This document shows, one piece after another, positions 23,524 to 33,505 of a DNA stretch of 64,000 nucleotides. The DNA comes from Cymbidium sinense (lineage: Eukaryota; Streptophyta; Magnoliopsida; Asparagales; Orchidaceae), in the NCBI GenBank assembly GCA_021442155.1, contig CM038228.1, positions 87,188,114 to 87,252,113 of the forward strand, read 5' to 3'. The notes below the pieces were generated by a model. It had not been told where the DNA came from, searched no databases, and saw nothing but the letters and a program-made list of their open reading frames with translations. The translations under genes and the position numbers were made by a program. The first letter of the stretch is position 1. Each line of letters begins with the position of its first letter.

Positions 23524-25548
23524 TGTGGTAAAAATATTCTTGCCTTCATCTATCCTTTTGAAGAGAGGATAAATGAAATATAAATAATCGCCTTTTGGGA
23601 CACCACGTTGATCCACAGATGTTCTTATTGAGGGTGATCAGGTACGACATTAAGGAGAGATGTACTATCTCGAGAAATAGAAGTCACTACTTGGACCTAA
23701 TCACCTCAATAAGGACTTCTAAGGACAATGGTCGTGATATGTACCGAGATTCTTCCTACTTTACATGAAAAGTAAAGTAGGTTTATTTTAAATCGAGTTT
23801 GTTAAGTTTCTATGGCAAGCCCCATAATTACATCCTAAGGGATGGGATCCCTTAGAAATACTCTCGATTAAGGTAAATGATCATTATCTTCAAAGATTTC
23901 AAAAAGGTTGGACTATTAGTCGATTAGTTTATTTTGAAAAGATCAAATGGGATTGATCAAAGAGGTGGGAGTTATTATTGAAGCCAAAGGAAGATAAGTA
24001 GGAGATGCCCATGATGCTAAGAAACCTAGCGAGCATCTCAAACTATCCTATGGTTGGGCTTTACATTTTTGAAATTGATTTAATTTGTTTGAATTGAATT
24101 TTTCATTAGAAATTTAGGACTTATGATTCCATAACACAAGATTAAGAAAATGCCTAAGAGGCAAGAATTTAAGCTTATGGCCCATAAAGGGAGAAGCAAT
24201 CTCAGAACCTAAATCTAGGGAGCTTTGGCGAGGACCGAAAGCACAACCTAAATCTAAGGTGAGAATGGGTATTTGGTTTGACTCCACAAGAGAGGATAAA
24301 CCACCTGACTGCTTGGACTTACAACTGGTTGGGGGTGGCTGCCAACTAGCTCCTTCTACAGTTTTAAATTCATGTAGAAAAGTCTTATACTTTATATAAG
24401 ATAGCTAGGCTATTATTTATTTAGAAAGAGACTAAGTCTTTAAAGTCATTCCCTAAAGAGACTAGATCATATAAGGGTATGCTTCAAATGACCTAAATTT
24501 AATGCAATTCATATTTCATTTTATTTCCATTTTTGGATAATTATTTTGACTCAGGCTAATAGGATCATATGCCTAATGCATGAGAAATAAGGTTATTGGC
24601 CAAAATTAGCGAGAAGGGAGGTGTGTTTCCACCATGGCTCTTAAAGGTCAAGCCAAGTTTCTTTGGAAAAGGTGGAAGACCTCCAATCAAGAGTAAAAAT
24701 AATATGTATTTGTGCATAATATTATTAAAGAAGTACTCATCCAACTAAGGGGTTGCTAATTCTTTTATCTTGAAATTTAGGCTAAGCTTTTAATGAGATT
24801 ATGAGTTCTTTAATTTTAGTTTTGAGTTGTAAAGTTTGGTAAAAGATTTATTTTTCCCTAAGAGCCTAATCCACATCCAGGCCATACATAAAGTAAGGAA
24901 GAAACTAGGAAAATGATGCCTCTTAATGCACAAGCTAAATAAATCATCAATCAATTTATAATGCTAATCACAAAAGAATAAGATTCCATTATGGTCGGGT
25001 ACCATCGCACAAACCCAAAAACAAATTGGATAGTCGACCTCTACCCTTATACAACTGAAAATGAATTAATTAAAGAATTAAATGTTATGAGTCTTCATTT
25101 CTTTCTTCATTCTTCTTTTCTTCTTTCTTCATTGGTTTCTTCTTTTGGATGGTTGGAAGGTGGATGCTCCAAAGGCTTCACATGGTGCATAAGATGAGAT
25201 CTTATGAAATGCTCATCCTAATCCCCATAACAATCATTCCAAAATCCTATTTGTAAAAAATTACATGAAAAGGAAAAGTGAATCTAGCTAACACCTGCAA
25301 AATAAAGGTTAGCTAAACAGACAACCAAATTCCAGGCATGTATATTAGACTTATCACCCTACACATGGGTGACTACGTCCACCTAGTCTATTGGATTATG
25401 CTCAGGGGTATAAGAACTTACACAACAAATGAATTTATATTTTTATTTTTTACAGCGTCCCTTAAGCATAATCCCCTGCAGAAGATAATGGTTAGACTAA
25501 GATCTCCCTAGCATTCATTCTATGCACATACATCCTAACATCTAGTCT

Positions 25549-25551
<3 letters not shown>

Positions 25552-25603
<52 letters not shown>
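25552..25603. repeat. (AC)n(AT)n microsatellite
   Basis: About 20 AC units followed by about 6 AT units. It is the partner of 22521-22559 in the tandem duplication. Confidence 0.98.
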
Positions 25604-25604
<1 letters not shown>

Positions 25605-28600
25605 GCATCAAACCATGCACCGCCCTAACCTAAAGCTAGAAGTGGTGACTTAGCCTAATGTGTGTGCTTTGGAGGTTTGTGTGGTATTCTTAGCTATGGC
25701 TTTAAGTTAGAATTTTCTAAGTGTGAAGCATGTTCAAATTATTGGAGGGTTTCATTTAAGTGATTTAATTATTTTGGGTTGATTTTATTTTATGTTTGAT
25801 TAGGTTCAAGTGAATCCTACAATTAATTACTAAGTTATGAAGAGAGGGAAGAGGAGAAAGTTTCTTTCCTTCCCTAACCTAAGTAATTTCTAAATTAGAT
25901 TCATGTTTTAATTTTATTTAGTGAATGTTTACATTAAGTGCTTTAATTAATCCTAAGTTTATATGAACTCTAAACAAACCTATTCAAAAAGAAATGAATT
26001 TTAAGATTAAATAAAATGATCTAAATTCACAAAACTTACATCACTTCATTTCTTTCCCAACATTTATAACATGAATATGAATGAGTCCTAAGCATATCTA
26101 TACACACAAATGAGAATGTTTAACACACTTTATGATGCATGCTAAGTAATTCATTTAAGAAAATTTGAAAGTTTTTGTTGCATGATTTTCATTAAGTAGA
26201 AAAGAGATTTCTTATCCAATTTTCACATGCACACATGAAAGTAAGAAAGGCAAAATTGAGTACAGCGCCATTGTTAACCAGAGGTGTAAGATACAAGACC
26301 TACTTAGGGTGACCTAAAGTCTCACAACCTTAGGTTGTCTAGACTAATATACCACTTTCGTTAAATACAAGCATGTGTACAAAAGAAATGAATGGAAAAG
26401 AAAGAATGCAAAAGTTGGCGTTAGTTGATTTATTTTTATTTATGCAATTTATATGTGCAAGCATAGGTACCCTTCTTAAGTGACAATATAGGAATGAATA
26501 GGATATGGAATTAGGAAAGTGTTAGGTTCTTTTTAAATGAACCATACATCTTACCAAATCCTATTCAAAACTACACTAAAAGAGGAGAGAAGAAAAATCT
26601 ACACTAAGCACACCCTTATATTTTACTCACATGCAAACTTATAAGTAAGATATAAGTAACACACTTTCAATTTTGATAATTGATTTCTATATTTTGAAAA
26701 TAATTTGAATTTAATAGTGATAAAAGCCACTCATATTCTTACTTTAGCCAACACATGCAATTTGACATAAAGTAAATATTTTCATTTTAAATTTGATTTT
26801 TGAAAAGCATAAATGCATGAAACCATATAACACACACATATAGTATGTTGGGAAAGAACTAAAGTAATGAAAGAATGTAAACACATTCACTTTAATTAAA
26901 TCCTAAAGATAATCTTATGAAATTAAAGCTTAAAGTAAATCAAAGTTCATTTAATATTATTTTTGTTTAATCTTGAGTTTGATTTAATTTTAAAAATGTG
27001 AATTGAGTTTGATGTTCCTAACCCATTCCCACATGTGTTTGACAATTTTGTTTAGTTTTTATATGATTAGATTGATTTTATATTTTGATTAGGTTAGGTA
27101 GGAGTTAAACATGTTAATTAACCCATACCTACACCACTTAAGCATAGTTAACCAAATAATTATGAGCCAATGAGATGACATAAAAACACACAAGAATTTA
27201 AATTTGTAATGCACCTAGGAAGAAATGGGCCTAATGCAATTTGGCTCATGATTAATGATTAATTAAGCTATGGGGTTTAACTTAAGTAATTTCAAAACAC
27301 CCCTCACACATATGAGTTGAGTTTTGATTTTCTTAATTAAATTTAGGCTCTTGAATACCTAAGCATCTACTCAAAGTAGATTAATTAAGTTCTAGAAAGT
27401 TTTATAATTTTAAGAAATTAATTAAGAGGGTAATTAGTGAATTAACCCTTAATTAAGAGAGGATTAAGGAAGAAAAGGGGGTTTAGAGTATAGCTTAGGA
27501 GAAATGCCCCAAAATTATTTTCTAAACCTCTTATTCACTGAATCAAACCTAAATCAACTTCAATAAGGGATTAAAACACTAATCAAACCCTTAATTATCC
27601 TTAATTACATAAAGGGGTAATTAGGAAATGAATTAGCAATTTCCAATTAAGCCACCAATAAATCTCATGAAAATTAGGGGAGGCAGAAGTATCCCCCAAA
27701 ATATACCCAAAAAGTTTACGATTAATCGATGGATTAATTGGGTAATTAGCAAATTAAGATTTCCAATAAAAGCTAAAATTAGAGAAAGATAATATTCAAA
27801 ATCCATTAAAACCAAATTTAGAATATTCTAGATTGAATTATCTTTTAGTGGAAATTTACCTCATATTTTTCCTGATTTTTCTTTGGAGAGATATGAATTT
27901 TTGAAGTTTAGAGGATTAATTAGAATTATTTAAACACTAATCTTTAATCTAATTGGTGCGCCACATAACGACTGAGTCATATGCGCTTTCCACGCGTCAC
28001 ACACTGAGTGGTAACTTAAGTGTCACGTCATAGTACCGCATGGCGGTGGCACTATGTACTTTAGCCTCGTCCAATCAAGGATGGAATGGCTGAGATTAAA
28101 GCCGCCATTCCAAAGGGATTAAATCAGATCTAAGCATGTGTTTAATCTGGGCCATTCATCCAAAATGTGGATGGATGGCCAGAGATCATCCCTATTCTTT
28201 CTTGAAGAATAATGGAGACCATCCACTTTCAAAGGGAAGATCTGAGCTTGATCGAGCTTCGATTGGGAAGAAACCTTGCACACACCATCTAATCCTAATG
28301 ACAATCACATCTAGCAGTTGAAATTTCATGCCATTAACATTTCTTTCACAAAGGACCAACACACATAGAGTTGAGTGGTCAAAAAATGTCTAACCTCACC
28401 GGAGGTGATCACTGGCACTTGATTCCCTTTGAGGAGCATCTTCTGGTTGAGATGAAGCTGTGGTGAAAGTTTTAGCTCATGAGGTTAAGTGGATTGCTCT
28501 ATGGACCAACCTCCTTAGCTCCCTTGCAGCTTTGATGAATTAGACCTCCCCTTGCCTTTAAAACTTGAGAGAGAGCTTAGGCAAGCTTGACTTGGCCTTC

Positions 28601-28802
28601 TTGTGGAGTGTGTAAAGAGAATTTGGTGGAGTTTAAGTGTAGAGAAAGTTTGCCAATCAATGGAGGTCCCCTATTTTTGCTTAAGGGAAAATCGAGAATG
28701 GCAATTTCAAATCCCTTCTAGAGAGCTTAGGATCACTCAAGAATGGTTCATATGACTCTCTAACACTCAATCGATAGTGAGGAAGTGAGAATTGAAGTGA
28801 AT

Positions 28803-28825
28803 TAGGGGGAGTATATCTCCCCCTA
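28803..28825. repeat. Inverted repeat TAGGGGGAG-TATAT-CTCCCCCTA
   Basis: Nine-base perfect arms around a 5-base centre, in LTR D. It is positionally equivalent to the 26-bp palindrome at 17116-17141 and to 61961-61980. Confidence 0.9.
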
Positions 28826-30450
28826 TGGCAATCAGACGATCAAAGCTATGTTTTTAATTTTGATCCAATTGCCAATAATGAAAGGGATGTTTGAGCTGTT
28901 AGAAGTTTGCACATTGTCGATTTGGGCTAGGGAGTAGAGTGGTAAGCTCCCATGTGTTTCAAAATAAGTGAAGGGAAGTTTACCATATGGCCAATTTGAG
29001 TCATGTGTCGTTTACCTGGGTCAAACCCATTGGGTTGGCACCACAAACCTATTAGGAAGGTATCAAGTAGGTATGAAGAGGACTTGATCAAAATTCCCCA
29101 TGAATTTGACCAAAATTTGTTCTATGTCCTAGGGGTAGAATGGTCATTTGGTTGAGTTTTGAATTTGAATATGTTGGATATGTTGGGAAAATAGGTTTGG
29201 CCAAGTTTCATTGGATTTGGAGTTCATTTGATATGGTTTGGTTCATGTTGACCCATTTAGGTCAAAATGGATCAACTTTGGTCAAGTTGACCAATTGGTC
29301 AAATTAGGTCAAACCAATGGTTGGGTCAAGTTCATATGACCATTTGAAATGTTTTGGTGGTTTTGGTTTGATTCAATTTGGTTTAGTTTTGAGTTTGGTT
29401 CATATGACTTCATTTAAGTCAAATGGGTCAAGTTGACCAATTTGACCCATTTGACCTATTTGACCTATTTGAGCTAGGTCATGGGTAGGTTTAGGTTTGG
29501 TTAGTTATATGAAGTGGATTGATATCTTTATTTCCAATCAATTTTGGTTAAGTTTAAATTTGGCTCAACATGACCCTTTAAGTCAAGTTGGGTTCAAGGT
29601 CAATTGGCTAGGTTAGGTCTAGTTGGCCAATTGAGGCTTGGGTCAAGTTCAACAAGTGATTTGGAATGAACTTGACCCATTGGTTTGAATCAATTATTCT
29701 TAGATTAAGTTTTGACACATTTTGACTTTTAGGTCAAGTTGGGTCAAGTTGGGTCAAGTGGCCAATTGGGCTAGGTTAGGCTCAAATTTTGACTCGGTCA
29801 AGTTCAAACATAGTTCATGAATGAACTTGGATCATTGGTTTCATTCAATTTGGCCTATGTTGGATTTTGGCTATATTAGGTTTCATTTTGGCTTAGTGTT
29901 GACTTGGTCAACCCTTAGGTTCGACTTGGTTTGACCCAATTTGGGTGATTAATCATCTGGTGATGATTGTTGATTATCATGAGAGGCATATGAGTTTGAT
30001 TCAATCTAATTTGGTTAGGGTTAGAATTTGGCTCATAAGGGTACTTTAGGTCACTTTGGGTCAAGTGAGCCTAAGTGGGTCAAACGGCTTGGTCAAAGTT
30101 TGATTTAAGTTTGATTGAACTTGTATATGGACTTATGATTGAAATATAAATCCATTTGTAAGTGGTTTGAAGTCAAATGGGTTTTGGTTCATTTGGCAAT
30201 TTCATATTCAAAGGAAAAACATGAATGGATTTGGATTTGACTTTTGAATTGAGTTTTGGCTAAGTGATTGAAGTTTGTATTTATATTTGGATTCATGATT
30301 ATATGATTGATTGAATCATGAAGGAAAATTAAGAGTTTGGCTTGATTTGAAATTGATTTGGCTATGTTCAAGATTATTACTTGAAAGGCTTAGGTTGGAT
30401 TTTGAATGAGTTTGAGTTTGATTTTTGAAATTTATTTTGATTGTTTGAAT

Positions 30451-31110
30451 TTATATTTCATTTATATATGTGAATATAAATAGAATATAAATGGGTTATG
30501 TAAAAATTTCATGAATTTGAAGTGATTTGATCATGATATAGGCTAAGTCTTTTAAGAGGGAATTTAAAGGACTTAAGAAATTTTGGAGTAGAGATTTGAT
30601 GTCTGGGTTTAGATTTGACTAATTTATATTTATATTTCATTTATATATGTGAATATAAATGAGAATATAAATGAATTATGAGAAAATTCCATGAATTTGA
30701 ATTGGTTTGAACTTGATTTAGGCTAAGTCCTTAAGAGGGAAATTAAGGACTTAAGAAGGATTTTAAATTTGGAATTTAATTTTTGAATTTGATTTGATTG
30801 ATTTGTATTTATATTTCATTTATATATGTGAATATAAATGAGAATGTAAATAAGTTATGAAAAAATATCATGAGTTTGAATTGGTTTGAATATGATTTAG
30901 GCTAAGTCCATGAAGGAAAATTTAAAGGACTTAGAAAATTTTATGAATTGATTTTGAATTTTGAGTTTAGTTTGATTGGTTTGAATTTATATTTCATTTA
31001 TATATGTGAATATAAGTGAGAATATAAATGAATTATGAGAAAATCTCATGGGTTTGAATTGATTTGAAGATGATTTAGGCTAGTCTTTAAAAGAAGATTA
31101 ATGACTTAAG
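30451..31110. repeat. ~178-bp tandem repeat, four copies (LTR D)
   Basis: TTATATTTCATTTATATATG marks the units at 30451, 30630, 30809 and 30987, giving periods of 179, 179 and 178 bp. Each unit continues with GTGAATATAAAT, a GAGAAAAT..CATGA-like stretch and GGCTAAGTC..TTAAG. The same array is present on the opposite strand in other LTRs (39140-39720, four units of about 170 bp; 47610-48010, three units) and is almost absent from LTR G. Confidence 0.92.
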
Positions 31111-31472
31111 AAAGATTTGGACTTAGAATTTCATTCATGGGCTTCAATCATGGATTTCAATTATGGATTTCAATCATGAATTTCAATCAAGTGGCATTGA
31201 TTTTAGTTTAGAGGAAATCAAATAAGATTTATTTAGAGTTTGACTTGAAGGAAGGAAGGTGTGGAGTGGTTCAAGCTAAGCGTGCAAATTTTCCTAACAC
31301 CCCTAAGAAATGACCTATTCCTATGGCTAACTCTTATAAATCTCTAGGGCTAGGTTGAGTGTCCATGTAATCACTAGATGTGTCTTAAGACTAAGGTACT
31401 CTTAAAGTCTAAGAAAAGTCCTATGCCTTAGATGGAGGGGTTGAGAGCTCATTCTAAAAATGAGGTCAACCA

Positions 31473-31864
31473 TTATCGTGGACCCTGTTGGTTTGCGAGG
31501 GACCACACTGAGAAGGAGCTCATATCAGCCTAGTCCTATCTCAAACTTAATCAACTAAGGGAGAATCTGTGCATCTACTGAACAAATTCTCTAACCACAT
31601 GGGTGGTTACTAGGAAAGGGAGATTGTCCAATCTAAAAGTAATCCAGTAGTGTCTAAATGGGTCGCTAAAGATGTGATCCAAATAGAGTGCCCACAGGAG
31701 ATGTGCCACTAGGGACATTATCCAAAACTTGTAAAAGAAAGCCTATAGGTATACGGTGGCCAACTCAAGGAGAAAGTGTGGGGACTCACATCTGCCAAGA
31801 GTGGTGTATCCACCGGGTGGGTCACCGTCAGCATGGTGATAACCAACCAAAATATCAAAGTAAG
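31473..31864 (-). mobile_element. 3' UTR fragment, minus strand
   Basis: Joins the start of LTR D. GGACCCTGTTGGTTTGCGAGGG at about 31482 matches the module at about 19664, and GGGACTCACATCTGCC...CCACCGGGTGGGTCACC (31782-31830) is the inverse of 8696-8740 in E1. It ends in an inversion junction at about 31865 with plus-strand gag sequence. Confidence 0.7.
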
Positions 31865-32490
31865 GGTCTGACTCAATTATATTTAAACAAATGCAGAGGT
31901 ATCAATGAATCTTGGCCGGATTGCTATGGCTAAAGCAAGTTTGTTTTCTCCTTCCGCTCTGGTGTAGATCTGGCCTTGGATCAAGCCAACTGATACCACC
32001 CATCTGATTTACTTCAGCTGTGGTTTCGAGGGTCTAAATCACCTATGAGGGGCCAGCCCTCACGACTATTAGTAGGGAGGAGGTGGCTGGACAAAAGCCA
32101 CTTCTTCATCTTAACATTCCATCTAACTGAGTTCCCCCAAGAGGTTATTAAAGTCCCCGTGGTAGATCAATTCTTCTCTGTTAGTTCTAGCATGCCTATG
32201 GTTCCCTTGCAAGTTCAGTTTGTTGTTGTTGTCCCTACTATAGCCCTGGTCCGAGCTAGCACCTCCTCTTTAGTCCCCTCAAAGGGGAAAGCTATCTTGG
32301 CATCTGAGATAGTTGCTACCTTCGAGGTAGGTTCTAGTTCTCACACTTCCCTACTCTCTCACTCCCAATGCCACAATAAGAACAAGAAGATTAAGCAGCA
32401 CCATGAGAGAGTAGCTAGGGAGGTCACCGCTACCTCCCACTTTATCAAGGAAGGTTCTCCATGGGAGGTCTCAATTAAGACAAAATCAAA
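31865..32490 (+). pseudogene. N-terminal gag fragment (element E3)
   Basis: Homologous to 250-860 of E1: both have the TTTACCTTTCC/TTTTCTCCTTCC and GGTTTxGAGGG(T/G)xC blocks and the GCCAGCCCTCA / GCACTCCCCTCATGACT match. The open piece 32045-32494 (149 codons) is better preserved than in E1 and includes VVATFEVGSSS-like residues and a basic NKNKKIKQHH stretch. No enzyme motif; it is the N-terminal Gag-side region. It is cut off at about 32490 and fused directly to the interior of an LTR, so all of pol is deleted. Confidence 0.65.
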
Positions 32491-33035
32491 CTAAGTTAAC
32501 TCATTTGACCCAAAATACCCAAATAAGCTAAAATCCATTCAAATTTAAATCAATTGCAACCAAAATTTTAAATCAGTTCTAAACCAAGATTCAAACTTAA
32601 CTAAACTCAAATCAAATCTCGATCAAGTCATTTTAGCTCGATTGGTCCACTTGACCCAAAGTGACCAATTTGAGTCAACTTTCTATGCAACCAAAATTTG
32701 ATTGAACCAACCCATCCAAACCCTTCTATGATGATTGTTGATCATCCTTGATTGATCAATTATTATTAATTGGGTCAAACCAAGTCAATTTGGTCATTTG
32801 ATCAAATCAACCCATTTAACCTACATGAATCAAATCTCATCCTAAACCAAATTAATTGAAATCAAAGATTCATACCAACCTATATTCAATCTCAATATGA
32901 CTTGACCATGAATTAAGTCAAACCAAACCCAATTGATCCTATTGACCCAAGTTGACCTAATTTCACTTAAAGGGCCAAATTGTGTAAAATCAAAATCTAA
33001 CCCAAATTGATTGAAACCAACAGTGCAAGTTTATT
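32491..33035 (+). mobile_element. LTR C, first surviving part (5'-truncated)
   Basis: Plus-strand LTR sequence beginning in the TTGACC-rich field, equivalent to about 39765-40310 of the solo LTR. The first ~1.2 kb of the LTR is missing at the fusion with the gag fragment. It is interrupted at about 33036 by a minus-strand LINE. Confidence 0.75.
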
Positions 33036-33505
33036 ACAACAACAACAATAACAAGAAGCCTTTATCCCACTAAGTGGGGTTGAATACATGAATCCTTCAT
33101 CTCCATTGTGTCTTATTATGTGTCAAATTCTCATTTAATTCAAGTATACTAATGTCATTTTGTATACATCTTAACTAAGTTTTTTAGGTCTACCTCTACC
33201 TTTCTTAAGGGCTTAAAGCTGATCTTTGATGTAATCCAACTAAAATAAGACATTTTGTTAGTCCTCCTTGTGTTTGGACACAAGTAACAGCTCTAGTATA
33301 CATATCCCTAATGAATTGAATATAACCAATATTAACTCATTCTAACTCGAAAAGAACATCTCTTGAAACTTTATCATAAGATTTCTCTAAATCAATAAAT
33401 ATCATATGTAAATCCTCCTTACTTTCTCTATACTTCTCCATCAAACCTTTTAACAAATGTATAGCATCCATATTAGATCTACTTGGCATGAGCCATCCTT
33501 GGCTC
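33036..33505 (-). mobile_element. RTE-clade LINE fragment
   Basis: The minus strand encodes parts of a non-LTR reverse transcriptase: MPSRSNMDAIHLL (start near 33489), DLHMIFIDLEKSYDKVSRDV with the motif A aspartate near 33392, and LHQRSALSP near 33240-33209, where the family has Gln-Gly-Ser. The frame then jumps to a GRGRPKK tail (about 33205-33181), which is the C-terminal signature of plant RTE elements, so the YxDD region and what follows are deleted. The 3' end carries CCCCACTTAGTGGGATAAAGGC and a (TTG)n-type tail, with plus-strand ACAACAACAAC at 33036. The fragment is 5'-truncated; no clear target duplication was found. Confidence 0.85.

Larger units (their letters stand above)
22597..25638. 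repeat. ~3.04-kb segmental tandem duplication, copy 2
   Basis: Direct repeat partner of 19555-22596. The right-hand limit is approximate: beyond about 25604 (end of the AC/AT microsatellite) the LTR continues without a counterpart in copy 1, where the microsatellite is followed by a repeated TAATGGTTAGACTAAGATC segment and then the junction. Confidence 0.8.
23524..31472 (-). mobile_element. Full-length LTR, minus strand (LTR D, 7.95 kb)
   Basis: Complete LTR: on plus it begins TGTGGT at 23524 (LTR end ACCACA) and finishes GGTCAACCA at 31472 (LTR start TGGTTGACC). In LTR order it holds four copies of a ~178-bp tandem unit (30451-31110), the TTGAC/GGTCAA field (29200-30130), an inverted repeat (28803-28825), the CpG-rich block (27955-28050), the TTAATTAA-rich block, one unit of the second tandem block (about 26300) and a tail of the hairpin type. 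3' UTR modules lie on both sides, so it is shared by two [UTR-LTR] units, as after recombination between elements. Confidence 0.85.
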
